DNA of 64,000 nucleotides from Sphingomonas sp. GC_Shp_5 (GCF_026540855.1 NZ_JALNUP010000019.1:1-64000); one strand, 5' to 3'; positions 52,696 to 62,578 are shown, counted from the first letter of the stretch. Numbers and translations: made by a program. The notes: generated by a model from the letters alone, not told the origin.

Positions 52696-54084
52696 TCAGA
52701 ATTGCGCCTTGATCTGGCTGCCGATCGCCAGCGCATTGGGTGTCGAGCGGAAGCTGAACGCGCCGGGGTCGATGATATATTGAACGTCGGGGCGGATGTT
52801 GAGCCAGCGCCGCAGCTGGACGCCGTAGCTCAGCTCGAGCGCGGTTTCGCCCATCGGCAGCGACGCATAGCCGCCGCTGAGCGCCACCGTGTCGGCATGG
52901 AAGCGGCGTAGCCGCGGATCCACCGTGGCGCTGATCAGCCCGAGGGCGAGCGTGTCCGCGTCGCGCCCGGCGAAGGTGCCGGTCTTGACCAGGCCGCCGG
53001 CATACCAGCGGGTGATCTGCGCAGAGGCCTGGGGGTTGGCGGTGAACTGGGCGAAGACCGAGAGGCCCCGGCTGCCGCTGCCGCGCACGATCATCTGGTC
53101 GGCGAGCAGATAGACGCCATGGCGGCCGGTGAGCGTGCCGGCCTCGCCCTGACGCGCGGCGCGCGAGGTGTCGTAGTAGAAGCCGAGCTTGTAATGGCCC
53201 GGCATCACCCGGCTGCCCGGCCGGGCGCCGGGGTCATATTCGATCTCGATCGGCAGCAGTATGCCGGTGGTGCCGCCGGCAAACGGATCGAACGCATTGT
53301 CCTCGAGGCCAAGGCGGGTGTTGACCTGATAGACGCCGGTGCGGACGGCGAGATCGGCGCGGGGTCGGTAGCGGAGCGCAAGTCCCCAGCGAGCATTGGG
53401 ATAATTGTACCAGCCGCTGTTCCCCGACATCGACAGCGGATGCGCGCAGAAGGCCGCGTTGACGAAGTTGCAGCCCAGCGGCATCCCGCCGAGATCATTG
53501 CCCATCGCGAAATAGCCCAGCCGCAGGTTGAGCTTGCCGCCCGCGAGATTCTGCTCGACGCTGACCTCGCTCAGCCTGGTGTACTGGCCGCCATAGGCTT
53601 CCTGGATCGGTAGGCGGTTGCCGACGAAGTCGGACGAGATGCCGTCCCCGCGGCGGTCGTTGAGCGTGACGTGGACCAACGCCCCGGACCAGCCGGCAAG
53701 CGCGCCCAGATCGAGGTCGACGCCGGCCCGGATCTGCTGGGTGTAGGCCGTGCCGCGGCGTAGCCCGCCGCTTACCGCGGCAAAGCTCTCCGAGACGTAA
53801 TCGGCACGCAGGCTGATCCCGGCCTCGGCGAGATCGGTCCGCACGCCTCCCCAGTCGCCGGTCAGCGTGTCGCGCGCGGGGGAGGGGGCGAGCGGCTTGG
53901 CGACGCCTGCCGCCTTGGGCACGGCGGTGTCCTCGGGCTGGTGCGATTGCACCACGGTGCCGTCAGTGGGCGCGACAGTCGCCGGCGCACTCGTCGCCGC
54001 GGTCTGCGCGGCGGCGGGCATGACTGCCGCGATCATCAGCCCGCAGGCGGTGGCGCGTGCCAGCGTTCGATGGTGCTTGATCAA
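52696..54084 (-). CDS. OprB-family carbohydrate-selective porin
   Basis: 462-residue outer-membrane protein: signal peptide (MIKHHRTLARATACGLMIAAVMPAAAQ), then the OprB domain starting DTLTGDWGGVRTDLAEAGISLRADYVSE and ending in a C-terminal Phe (IGSQIKAQF). OprB-type porins let glucose and other sugars through the outer membrane. The TTG start at 54084 is preceded by AAGGAG at six bases. It follows the PQQ glucose dehydrogenase gene on the same strand, fitting joint periplasmic use of glucose. Confidence 0.9.
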   Translation of the reverse strand: MIKHHRTLARATACGLMIAAVMPAAAQTAATSAPATVAPTDGTVVQSHQPEDTAVPKAAGVAKPLAPSPARDTLTGDWGGVRTDLAEAGISLRADYVSESFAAVSGGLRRGTAYTQQIRAGVDLDLGALAGWSGALVHVTLNDRRGDGISSDFVGNRLPIQEAYGGQYTRLSEVSVEQNLAGGKLNLRLGYFAMGNDLGGMPLGCNFVNAAFCAHPLSMSGNSGWYNYPNARWGLALRYRPRADLAVRTGVYQVNTRLGLEDNAFDPFAGGTTGILLPIEIEYDPGARPGSRVMPGHYKLGFYYDTSRAARQGEAGTLTGRHGVYLLADQMIVRGSGSRGLSVFAQFTANPQASAQITRWYAGGLVKTGTFAGRDADTLALGLISATVDPRLRRFHADTVALSGGYASLPMGETALELSYGVQLRRWLNIRPDVQYIIDPGAFSFRSTPNALAIGSQIKAQF

Positions 54085-54164
54085 GCAGGCTCCTTCCCGC
54101 ACGCGAGCCTCGCCACCGGGATCATTCGACAGGGATGGCCGGGGGGCGTGGCCCCACCCGGCGG

Positions 54165-56612
54165 TCACGACAGGCTGTAGGCGATCACATAATCGCCGCG
54201 GTCGGGCGACTGGCGCGCGCCGCCGGCGGTGATCACGACATATTGCTTGCCGCTCCTTGGCGACTTGTAGCTCATCGGGCCGCCCTGGCTGCCGACGGGC
54301 AGGCGCGCCTTCCACACTTCCTTGCCCGTCGCCGAGTTGAAGGCGCGCAGGTAGAAGTCCTGGGTGCCGGCGATGAACACCAGCCCGCCCTGGGTAGCGA
54401 GGGTGCCGCCGAGCGTGGGCATGCCGATTGGGATCGGCAGGCCCATGCGGATGCCGAGCGGGCCGGTATCCTGCACCGTCCCGACCGGCACCTGCCATTT
54501 GATCTGGCGGGTGGTCATGTCGATCGCGGTCAGCGTGCCGAACGGCGGTGCCTGGCACGGGATGCCGAGCGCCGAGAGGAAGCGATCCTTGATCACCGAA
54601 TAAGGCGTGCCCTTCATCGGCACGCTGCCCATGCCGGTGTTGGGTGCCTCACCGCCGGTGTTCTTGAGCGCCTGCTTCTCGCCCGGCTTGTTCTGCGTGG
54701 TCGGCTGCGGCACCATCTGCTCCCACAGGCCGAGGCGCATGTCGTTGGCGAAGATGGTGTTGGTGGTGGGATCGACCGACAGGCCACCCCAGTTCATGCC
54801 GCCGAGCGAGCCCGGGAAGCTCAGCGCCTTGTCGGTGCCGGGCGCGGTGTAGAGCCCCTCGTAGCGCATGCCCTTGAAGGCGATGCGGCAGAGCAGCTGG
54901 TCGAACGGCGTTGCTCCCCACATGCTCGCCTCGGTGAGCGGGCCGACCCCGATCTGGGGCATGCCGACCGACTTTGGCTGAGTCAGCGAATAGGGCTCGC
55001 CGGGGATGTTGGCGGGCTTGACCGAGACATTGTCCACCCTGGTCAGCGGTTTGCCGGTGGCGCGATCGAGCACGTAGAGCTGCCCGGCCTTGGTACCGAA
55101 CACCAGCGCCGGCACCGTCCGCCCGCGACCGGCGGGAAAGTCGATGAAGCTCGGCTGCATCGGCACGTCGAAGTCCCACAGGTCGTTGTGGACGGTCTGG
55201 AAGTGCCACTTCTCCTTGCCGGTAGTGGCATCGAGCGCAAGCATCGACGCACCGAAGCTATGGTCGAGCGCGGTACGCGGCACGCCGTAGATATCGACCG
55301 AGGCGCTGCCCACCGGCATGAACACGGTGTTCGACGCGGCGTCATAGGACATCGCGGCCCAGACGTTGGGCGTCGAGCGCGTATAGGTCTTGCCCGCCGG
55401 CGGCATGCCGGTGAGCGCGGGGTTGCCCGGATCGAACGCCCAGCGCAGCCGGCCGGTGATCACGTCGAAGCCGCGGATCACGCCGCCCGGCATGTCGACC
55501 TGGACATTGTCGGCGACACGGCCGCCGACGATCACGGTGGTGCCCGCCAGGGTGGGCGCCGAGGTCAGCTGATACTGCGGATCGGGGGCGCTGCCGAGCC
55601 CGGCCTTGAGATCGACATGGCCGCTGGTGCCGAAGCCGGCACAGAATTTGCCCGTATCGGCGTCGAGCGCGATCAACTGGGCGGTGATGGTGTTCATCAG
55701 GATGCGGCGTTGGCACGGTGCGCCGTCCGCGACTGCCGCGGGTACAACGGGGGTCGAGCCGGGGGCGCTGGGCTGCAGCAGCGGCTGGCGGGCGTCGAAA
55801 TAGGCAAGCCCGCGGCAGCGCATCCACACCGACGTGTGGGCGTTGATCACGGTCTTCCACTTCTCGCGACCGGTGTCGGCATCGAGCGCGATGACATTGT
55901 TGTGGGGCGTGCAGATGAACACGGTGTCGCCAATCTGCAGCGGCGTGTCCTGGTCCTCGGCGCCATTGCCGTCGCTCGTCGCGATGTCGCCGGTGCGATA
56001 GGTCCAGGCGACCTTGAGCTTGTCGACATTGTGGCGGGTGATCTGGTCGAGCGCGACGAAGCGGCTGCCGCCGCCGGTGTTGCCATAGGCCGACCAGTTC
56101 TTCTGCTCGTGCGCGGGATCGACTGGCGCCAGCGCTCTTTCGACGCCGGCGAAGGACACCGGCGCGTGGGGCACGAACATGCCCGCCGCGCTACCGGCCG
56201 AGGCGAGCGCCAGCACCGCCGCGACCGCCAGCGCCGGCCGCCATGCCGGCGATCGGCCGGCTGCCGCCCGCAACAGCGGGTAGGACAACGCCACCACGGT
56301 GGCGCCGACGCCCATCGCCAGCAGGCGCGACACCAATGGCCAGAAGGTGATGCCGACCTCCCACAAGGCCCACGGCACCGTCACCGCGAAGGTGGCGCCG
56401 AACAGTAGGGCTCCAGCCGGCCGGCGACGGATGATGAGGACGCCCGACGCGAGCAACGCGAGGCCGGCGAGCACGAAATAGAGGCTGCCTCCAAGCACGG
56501 CGAGCCTGGCACCGCCGACCGTGAAGAACAGCCCTGCAGCCAGGATCACGATCCCGACCAGCCAAAGCCAACTTTTGGCCAGCAGGCCCTGATGAATGTT
56601 CGTGCCCGACAC
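54165..56612 (-). CDS. gcd: Membrane-bound PQQ-dependent glucose dehydrogenase
   Basis: 815-residue quinoprotein oxidising glucose (or other aldoses) to gluconolactone in the periplasm and passing electrons to ubiquinone. The N-terminal ~150 residues hold five hydrophobic segments. The rest is an eight-bladed PQQ propeller with NWSAYGNTGGGSRF, PHNNVIALDADTGREKW, HNDLWDFDVPMQPSF (substrate/cofactor region) and a final GGPMSYKSPRSGKQYVVI. Length is typical. The GTG at 56612 has AGGAGG six bases upstream. PQQ synthesis genes are not in the window. Confidence 0.92.
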   Translation of the reverse strand: MSGTNIHQGLLAKSWLWLVGIVILAAGLFFTVGGARLAVLGGSLYFVLAGLALLASGVLIIRRRPAGALLFGATFAVTVPWALWEVGITFWPLVSRLLAMGVGATVVALSYPLLRAAAGRSPAWRPALAVAAVLALASAGSAAGMFVPHAPVSFAGVERALAPVDPAHEQKNWSAYGNTGGGSRFVALDQITRHNVDKLKVAWTYRTGDIATSDGNGAEDQDTPLQIGDTVFICTPHNNVIALDADTGREKWKTVINAHTSVWMRCRGLAYFDARQPLLQPSAPGSTPVVPAAVADGAPCQRRILMNTITAQLIALDADTGKFCAGFGTSGHVDLKAGLGSAPDPQYQLTSAPTLAGTTVIVGGRVADNVQVDMPGGVIRGFDVITGRLRWAFDPGNPALTGMPPAGKTYTRSTPNVWAAMSYDAASNTVFMPVGSASVDIYGVPRTALDHSFGASMLALDATTGKEKWHFQTVHNDLWDFDVPMQPSFIDFPAGRGRTVPALVFGTKAGQLYVLDRATGKPLTRVDNVSVKPANIPGEPYSLTQPKSVGMPQIGVGPLTEASMWGATPFDQLLCRIAFKGMRYEGLYTAPGTDKALSFPGSLGGMNWGGLSVDPTTNTIFANDMRLGLWEQMVPQPTTQNKPGEKQALKNTGGEAPNTGMGSVPMKGTPYSVIKDRFLSALGIPCQAPPFGTLTAIDMTTRQIKWQVPVGTVQDTGPLGIRMGLPIPIGMPTLGGTLATQGGLVFIAGTQDFYLRAFNSATGKEVWKARLPVGSQGGPMSYKSPRSGKQYVVITAGGARQSPDRGDYVIAYSLS

Positions 56613-56712
56613 GCGGCACCTCCTTTGGCTTCGATGCGCTGGAGGAACGCAGGGTTCGCGGGACAACAGGCGGACCCGAATTGCCGAACCACACGACGGC
56701 GGCACCGTTCTG

Positions 56713-56730
56713 GTGTACTAGTTAGTACAC
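56713..56730. promoter_or_regulatory. Palindromic operator upstream of the glucose dehydrogenase gene
   Basis: GTGTACTAGTTAGTACAC: perfect 8-base arms (GTGTACTA / TAGTACAC) around a two-base centre, 101 bases before the gcd start. The form TACTA-N2-TAGTA is typical of TetR-family operators. No regulator gene is next to it; the nearest TetR gene is at 52013-52681. Confidence 0.6.
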
Positions 56731-56875
56731 TGTCGCCCGTGCTGCAAGTCGCCCGCTGGGCGAGATGCTGGCGTGAAGATGCCATTTTGGCACGTAAGCC
56801 CCTGGGGTTCCGGCGCTGCCCTGGGGTGAGGCAAGGAGCCAAACACGATCGCTGCGCTTGCCCGCGCCGCTCGAA

Positions 56876-57682
56876 CTAGCGTGGGGCGCGAAGCAGCCCC
56901 GAGGCGGCGACCAGCGTCTGGCCATCCTTGCCGAGCAAAAACCGCACGATCTGCGATGCTGCCGGGTTGGCGTGGAGCAGGATCAGCCCGAACACCGGCT
57001 TCGGGTCGAACCGTGCGGGCACGGCGACGGCGACCAGCCCTGGCGCCGCTCGGATCACCTCGCTCGTGGCGCTGCAATAGGTCACCGCGATGTCGACGAA
57101 GTGGCCGTTGAACAACGCGGCGGTGGCATTTCCTCCGGCGCCGGCCGCTGGCGCGGTGACGGCCATCTGTCGCTCGGCATTGGCGCGAAGCCGGGCAGCC
57201 GCGCCGGGGTGGCGCTTGTCGATCAGGCCGAACATCGCAAAGGCATAATCGCCGGAGGGATCGGCTACCGGGCGTGAGGTTTTCAGGCGAACCGCCGGAT
57301 CAAGCAACTTGTCCACCATGTTGCGCCGGGTCAGTCCAAGCGATGCAGGGGCGATCAAGCACAGCCGGTTCTGCGCGAACGCCAACGGTGCGCCGATCGC
57401 CCGCCCTTTGGCCATCAGCGCCTGCGGCGCCGCCATGTCCGCCGACAGGAACAGGTCGGGGGTCGCGCCCTGCTCGATCCGCGTGCGGAGATCGCCGGAG
57501 CCGCCGAAGGTAGGAACGATCGTGATGCCGGCCTTTTCCGCATCCACGGCCACACGTCCCACCAACGGCCGCAGGCTGCCTGCGGCATAGATCTCGACCC
57601 GCTCTCCAGGCGCTGCGGCCGTGACCGGGCCGGCTGAGATCGCCGCAACGCCGGCCGCCAAACCGAGTAGCGCCGATTGCAT
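56876..57682 (-). CDS. ModA-like periplasmic substrate-binding protein
   Basis: 268 residues: signal peptide (MQSALLGLAAGVAAISAGPVTAAA), then the ModA pattern VEIYAAGSLRPLVG and GGSGDLRTRIEQGATPDLFLSADMAAPQAL. It would bind molybdate, tungstate or another oxyanion; no modBC genes are near, and the specificity-determining residues cannot be judged by eye. The ATG at 57682 is preceded by GGGAG; an ATG at 57742 is the alternative. Divergent from a TonB receptor gene 140 bases away. Confidence 0.8.
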   Translation of the reverse strand: MQSALLGLAAGVAAISAGPVTAAAPGERVEIYAAGSLRPLVGRVAVDAEKAGITIVPTFGGSGDLRTRIEQGATPDLFLSADMAAPQALMAKGRAIGAPLAFAQNRLCLIAPASLGLTRRNMVDKLLDPAVRLKTSRPVADPSGDYAFAMFGLIDKRHPGAAARLRANAERQMAVTAPAAGAGGNATAALFNGHFVDIAVTYCSATSEVIRAAPGLVAVAVPARFDPKPVFGLILLHANPAASQIVRFLLGKDGQTLVAASGLLRAPR

Positions 57683-57822
57683 CGGAGTGGCTCCCGACTT
57701 GCTCGCCGTGAGACGCCGTGCGACCCGGAAACGCTTCAACATGACGGCTTTTTTATTGGACCTGGGTTTGCGTGGCGGCGAGGGGCTATGTCCGTTCGTA
57801 TATAGCACCCAGGAAATTGCCT

Positions 57823-59982
57823 TTGTCTCGCCGGTCATTCGCCGCCTCGCTCGCCATCGATGTCAGCCTCGTCGCTGTCGCCTGCCTACTCGCTGCACCC
57901 GTCACCGCGCAAACCTCCACCACCAACAGCCGCGGCGAAATCGTGGTGACGGCGGACGCGGGCTATGGCGAGGACCCGGTCTATGGCGCCAAGACGGTGG
58001 ACCTCGGGCCGTTCGGCGATCGCCCGATCAAGGACACACCGGCGTCGATCACGACCATCCCCGAAGATCTGATCGTCAACAACCAGGTACGCACCGTCAA
58101 TGATGCGCTGCGCTATCTGCCCTCGGTGCAGGTCCGTGACCAGCAGGGCTTCGAGGTATCGCGCCCGCAGTCACGCGGATTCCAGGGCAGCATCGTCCAG
58201 GACACTAGGCTTGACGGGCTGAACATCATCGGCACCACCGCGATCCCCGCGGAGAACCTCGGCAGCATCCAGGTGCTGAACGGCCTCAGTGGCGCGCTCT
58301 ACGGCCCGCAATCGCCTGCCGGCGTGTTCGACTATCGCCTCAAGCGGCCGACGGCGGCGCCGCTGCTGCGCATGATCGGCAGCTTCGATTCGCAGGGGCT
58401 GTGGACCGGGCAGGTGGACGCCAGCGCGACCGAGGGGGCGATCGGCTATCGGTTCAACGCCGTGCATGGCGAAGGCGAGAGCTATGTCGACGGCAGCCAC
58501 GTCAACCGTACATTGCTGTCGGCGGATATCGACCTCCACCTCGACGACCGCACCGTCCTCGAGGCCGATCTCAGCCATTATGAAACGGCGGGCGACGGCC
58601 TGCCCGGCAGCATCGTCTATTTCACCGGCGGCAAGACGGTGCTGCCGGCGGCGATCGATCCCACCCGGGTCGGCTATGGCCAGCCCGGCGCCGGCGTCGA
58701 TCTGCAGACCGATACCGCGCTTGCCAAGCTCAAGCACGATCTCGGCGATGGCTGGCAGTTCGAGATCGGCGGCCTCTACCAGAATGCCGACCGCGGCCTG
58801 TACGGCATCACCAACACGCTCACCGACAATGCCGGCGACTATACCGCCACCAAGAACTTCAACGCCGTGCCTCGCTTCACCGTCGCCAGCCATACGGCAT
58901 CGCTGACGGGAACGCTGTCGCTGTTCGGGCTCGCCAACGATGTCGCGCTCGGCACCAACGGCTTCGTCAACGGCCAGTACAGCTCGCGCAACTCGATTGC
59001 GGTGACGCTCGGCACCGGCAATCTTTCCGACCCGACCGTGTTGCCGAACAAGGCCATGCCATCCACCGGCGGCCAATACAGATCGGCCCGGCTGTTCGTG
59101 CAGTCGATCGTCGTCGGCGACACGGTCCACCTCACCGATCGGTTCGCGGTGGCAGGCACGCTCAGCACGTCCTTCCTCTCGTCGAAGAGCTGGTCCGCGG
59201 CCGGCCAGGTAACCAGTTCCGACAGCCGCAACGGCGTGCTCAGCCCGACGGTCAACCTGATCTACACGCCGGCCGACCGGCTCACGCTCTACGCCACCTA
59301 TGCCGACAATGTGGAGCAAGGCGAAAGCGCGCCGGCGGGGACGGCCAATGCCAACCAGATCCTCTCGCCTTATCGAGACCGGCAATATGAGGCCGGCGCC
59401 AAATATCAGCTGACGCCCAACTTCCTGGTCACCGCCACCGGGTTTCGCATGACCCGCCCGCTCGCGACCACCGATGCCACGTCCAACATCTTCGCGGTGG
59501 TCGGCACCCAGCGCAACTGGGGCGGCGAACTGTTCGGGCAGGGTTCGGTGACGCCATCGCTGAGCCTGCTCGGCGGCGTCACCTACATCGACGCGCGGCT
59601 GATCGACACCGGCGTGGCGACGACCAACGACAAGCGCGTCGTCGGCGTGCCGCGGTTCAAGGGCGACGTGTCCGCCGATTTCCATCCTGCGGTGGCGCAC
59701 GGCGTCGCGGTGACCGGCGCCGTTCACTATGAAAGCGATCGCGCCGCGACCAACATTAACAACAGCTTCGCGCCCGCCTATGCGACCTTCGATCTCGGCG
59801 CGCGCTACAATGCCGCGCTGTTCGATCACCACGAGACCTTGCGGATCAACGTGATCAACGTCGGCGACAAGCGCTATTATTCGTCGATCGCCGACGGCAC
59901 CATCGTCGGCAGTCCCGGTGCGAACACCGCTTATTCAGGCGCACCGCGGACGCTGTTAGCGAGCGTTGAGTTCGACCTGTGA
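57823..59982 (+). CDS. TonB-dependent siderophore-type receptor
   Basis: About 719 residues. Signal peptide (ending LLAAPVTAQ), TonB-box-like GEIVVTADAGYG, plug with DTPASITTIPEDLIVNNQVRTVNDALRYLPSVQV and VLNGLSGALYGPQSPAGVFDY. The barrel ends in TLLASVEFDL. This is the FhuA/FpvA/ferrichrome-type plug. The TTG at 57823 is chosen for AGGA at eight bases; GTG 57772 or TTG 57817 are possible. Its divergent neighbour is a ModA-like binding protein, so metal, siderophore or oxyanion uptake is possible. Confidence 0.86.
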   Translation: MSRRSFAASLAIDVSLVAVACLLAAPVTAQTSTTNSRGEIVVTADAGYGEDPVYGAKTVDLGPFGDRPIKDTPASITTIPEDLIVNNQVRTVNDALRYLPSVQVRDQQGFEVSRPQSRGFQGSIVQDTRLDGLNIIGTTAIPAENLGSIQVLNGLSGALYGPQSPAGVFDYRLKRPTAAPLLRMIGSFDSQGLWTGQVDASATEGAIGYRFNAVHGEGESYVDGSHVNRTLLSADIDLHLDDRTVLEADLSHYETAGDGLPGSIVYFTGGKTVLPAAIDPTRVGYGQPGAGVDLQTDTALAKLKHDLGDGWQFEIGGLYQNADRGLYGITNTLTDNAGDYTATKNFNAVPRFTVASHTASLTGTLSLFGLANDVALGTNGFVNGQYSSRNSIAVTLGTGNLSDPTVLPNKAMPSTGGQYRSARLFVQSIVVGDTVHLTDRFAVAGTLSTSFLSSKSWSAAGQVTSSDSRNGVLSPTVNLIYTPADRLTLYATYADNVEQGESAPAGTANANQILSPYRDRQYEAGAKYQLTPNFLVTATGFRMTRPLATTDATSNIFAVVGTQRNWGGELFGQGSVTPSLSLLGGVTYIDARLIDTGVATTNDKRVVGVPRFKGDVSADFHPAVAHGVAVTGAVHYESDRAATNINNSFAPAYATFDLGARYNAALFDHHETLRINVINVGDKRYYSSIADGTIVGSPGANTAYSGAPRTLLASVEFDL

Positions 59983-60131
59983 GAGCGTCGGTAGGACGTC
60001 AGGGTCTCCCAGCGGAATAGATGCGTTTCGTCGCGGCGCCGCGACGCGGGGCGAGGAGCACCCTATCTAGCTTGGTGACGCCGGGCTGATCGCCTCCGGA
60101 TAGGGGCCTCGGCCGGCAGCAGGAGTGTGCC

Positions 60132-61148
60132 ATGAAGAAGATCGGGTTTTTGTCGTTCGGCCATTGGTCGACCTCGTCGCAGTCGGCGACGCGCTCGGCG
60201 TCGGACGTGCTGCTGCAATCGATCGATCTAGCCGTCGCCGCCGAGGAGCTCGGCGCGGACGGCGCCTATTTCCGCGTCCACCATTTCGCGCAGCAGCTCG
60301 CCTCGCCGTTCCCGCTGCTCGCCGCCGTCGGCGCCCGCACCAGCCGGATCGAGATCGGCACCGGCGTGATCGACATGCGCTACGAAAACCCGTTCTACAT
60401 GGCCGAGGACGCCGGGGCGGCCGACCTGATCAGCCGCGGCCGCCTGCAGCTCGGCATCAGCCGCGGCTCGCCCGAACAGGTGGTCGAGGGCTGGCGGCAT
60501 TTCGGCTATGCACCGGCGGAGGGCGAAAGCGATGCCGACATGGGCCGGCGCCATGCCGAGGTGCTGCTCGAGCTGCTGAAAGGCGAGGGGTTCGCGCAGC
60601 CCAGTCCCAATCCGATGTTCCCCAACCCGCCGGGCTTGTTGCGGCTGGAGCCGCACGCGCCGGGGCTGCGCCAGCGCATCTGGTGGGGCTCGTCGTCGAA
60701 CGCGACGGCAGTCTGGGCCGCGCAGCAGGGGATGAACCTGCAGAGCTCGACGCTGAAGGCGGACGAGAGCTGCGAGCCGCTCCACATCCAGCAGGCCAAG
60801 CAGATCCGGCTCTACCGCCAGGCGTGGAAGGATGCGGGGCATGCGGGCGAGCCGCGCGTATCGGTGTCGCGCTCGATCTTCGCGCTGATGAACGATCGCG
60901 ACCGCGCCTATTTCGGGCGGGGCGAGAGCAGCGACCAGATCGGCGTGATCGACAACATGCGCGCGGTGTTCGGGCGGTCCTATGCGGCCGAGCCCGAGCA
61001 ATTGATCGCGCAACTGCGCGCCGACGAGGGGATCGCCGAGGCGGACACGCTGCTGCTCACCGTGCCCAACCAGCTCGGCGTCGCATACAACGCGCACGTG
61101 ATCGACAGCATCCTGACCCACGTCGCTCCCGCGCTCGGCTGGCGCTGA
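60132..61148 (+). CDS. Luciferase-like (LLM class) flavin-dependent monooxygenase
   Basis: 338 residues of the luciferase-like TIM-barrel family: GADGAYFRVHHFAQQLASPFPLLAAVGART near the N-terminus, SRIEIGTGVIDMRYENPFYMAEDAGAADLISRGRLQLGISRGSP (spans about 71-115). It uses reduced FMN or F420-type flavin to oxygenate or reduce a small molecule; substrate unknown. AGGAG lies seven bases before the ATG. It stands alone. Confidence 0.88.
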   Translation: MKKIGFLSFGHWSTSSQSATRSASDVLLQSIDLAVAAEELGADGAYFRVHHFAQQLASPFPLLAAVGARTSRIEIGTGVIDMRYENPFYMAEDAGAADLISRGRLQLGISRGSPEQVVEGWRHFGYAPAEGESDADMGRRHAEVLLELLKGEGFAQPSPNPMFPNPPGLLRLEPHAPGLRQRIWWGSSSNATAVWAAQQGMNLQSSTLKADESCEPLHIQQAKQIRLYRQAWKDAGHAGEPRVSVSRSIFALMNDRDRAYFGRGESSDQIGVIDNMRAVFGRSYAAEPEQLIAQLRADEGIAEADTLLLTVPNQLGVAYNAHVIDSILTHVAPALGWR

Positions 61149-61185
61149 CGCGGCAGCGGCGCGGCGCTGCCGGCAGCACGGCGGC

Positions 61186-61521
61186 TCAGCTGATGCTCTC
61201 GGCTCCTTGTTCGAACCACGCGGCATAAGGCGTGTTGGCGACCATGCGGCGGTTTAGATCGGGCGTGCCGTCGTGCCACCACACCGGCCCGCGTTCGCCA
61301 AGCGCGACCTTGGCGCGATCGACTGCCGCGCGCGCCTCGGCCAAGCCGGGCTTGTCGTCGTTGCGCAAAGCGACGCCGACGGCGCGCCGCGCCTGCATCA
61401 AGTCGCTCACCAGTTCGGCGCGACGCTCGTCCGACAGTGACGGGTCCGATCGCCGCCAGAGCCGGCCGCGAACGACGAAATAGCGGCCATCCGGCGTAAC
61501 CGGCTGGGCTTCCTTGCTCAC
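61186..61521 (-). CDS. Conserved small protein of unknown function
   Basis: 111 residues from a GTG at 61521 (MSKEAQPVTPDGRYFVVRGRLWRRSDPSL). The C-terminal KVALGERGPVWWHDGTPDLNRRMVANTPYAAWF block is conserved in many proteobacteria that I recall, always annotated as hypothetical. It has a charged helix (ERRAELVSDLMQARRAVGVAL) and no signal peptide. It follows the alpha/beta hydrolase gene on the same strand after 19 bases. Confidence 0.7.
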   Translation of the reverse strand: MSKEAQPVTPDGRYFVVRGRLWRRSDPSLSDERRAELVSDLMQARRAVGVALRNDDKPGLAEARAAVDRAKVALGERGPVWWHDGTPDLNRRMVANTPYAAWFEQGAESIS

Positions 61522-61540
61522 CGTGGCGGCACCTGGGCGC

Positions 61541-62578
61541 TCACTGCCGCCCGGCCAGGGCCGCGAGCAGCGCTGGCGCGAAGCGTTCCGGCGCCTCGAT
61601 CTGGGGCGCATGGCCGAGCCCGCTCAACGGCACCAGCCGCGCTTGGGGAAAGCGGCGGACTGCCTCCTGCGCCGCCTGCGGCACGGTCCTGATGCGGCCG
61701 CGCATATCGACGGGTGCGCTCGACGCGCGGAACGCGGTGGTATCGGCCTCGCCGATGATCAGCGTGGTCTGCACCGCGATCCGGGGAATCTCGGCGGCGA
61801 CCGGCTGGGTCTCGATCATGTCGGAAAGCCGCGCCTGCGCGTCGCGCACCACCGCGCCATCGCGGCTGGCATATTGGCCGGCGAGCATGGCCACCCAGCG
61901 ATCATAGGCCGGGCGCCACTCGCCATGATAATAATAGCGCAGTTGATAGGCCTTGATCGTCGCCGCGCTGGTCTTGGCCTCTTCGTCGAGCAGGCCGCCG
62001 AGCGGCGTATAGGGCACGCCCTCGGCAACGGTATCGTTGAGCCCCAGCGGGTTGACCAGCACCAGCGACGACAGCTCATGCGGGAACAGCAGCGCATAAC
62101 GCATCGCGATCAGTCCGCCGGTGCTGTGCCCGACCAGGATCGGCTGGGTTACGCCGGCCTTTCGCAGCAGATCGCGGGTCAGGCCGGCGAGTGCGGCAAG
62201 GCTATATTGATAGCCGGCGGGCTTGGTGGATTTGCAGAAGCCGATCTGGTCCGGCACGATCACCCGATAGCCGTGGGCCGCCAGCATCTTGGCGGTGTCG
62301 CCCCAGGTCGCGGCGCAGAAGTTCTTGCCGTGGAGCAGCACGGCGACGCGGCCGTTTGCCGCCGCTGCTGGGGCGATGTCCATATAGGCCATCCGCACTG
62401 ATTGGCCCGCCGAGCGGGTCTCGAACCAGTGAACCGGATAGGGATAGTCGAACTGCTCCAGATTGGCGCCGAGCGGGGCGGTCTGCGCCAGCGCGGGCGC
62501 CGCCACGAGCCCGAGCGGCAGCGCCAACGCGCGCAGGGCCCAGGAGAATATCTCCCGGCTGATGAAACGGTCCGCCAT
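61541..62578 (-). CDS. Exported alpha/beta hydrolase
   Basis: 345 residues with a signal peptide (ending APALAQ). The alpha/beta-hydrolase core shows the oxyanion segment LLHGKNFCAATW, nucleophile Ser152 in VGHSTGG, and the catalytic His in SGLGHAPQIEAPERF. An Asp lies in TLIIGEADTTAF. Probably a periplasmic esterase or epoxide-hydrolase-like enzyme; substrate unknown. GAAGGAAG precedes the ATG. Confidence 0.88.
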   Translation of the reverse strand: MADRFISREIFSWALRALALPLGLVAAPALAQTAPLGANLEQFDYPYPVHWFETRSAGQSVRMAYMDIAPAAAANGRVAVLLHGKNFCAATWGDTAKMLAAHGYRVIVPDQIGFCKSTKPAGYQYSLAALAGLTRDLLRKAGVTQPILVGHSTGGLIAMRYALLFPHELSSLVLVNPLGLNDTVAEGVPYTPLGGLLDEEAKTSAATIKAYQLRYYYHGEWRPAYDRWVAMLAGQYASRDGAVVRDAQARLSDMIETQPVAAEIPRIAVQTTLIIGEADTTAFRASSAPVDMRGRIRTVPQAAQEAVRRFPQARLVPLSGLGHAPQIEAPERFAPALLAALAGRQ

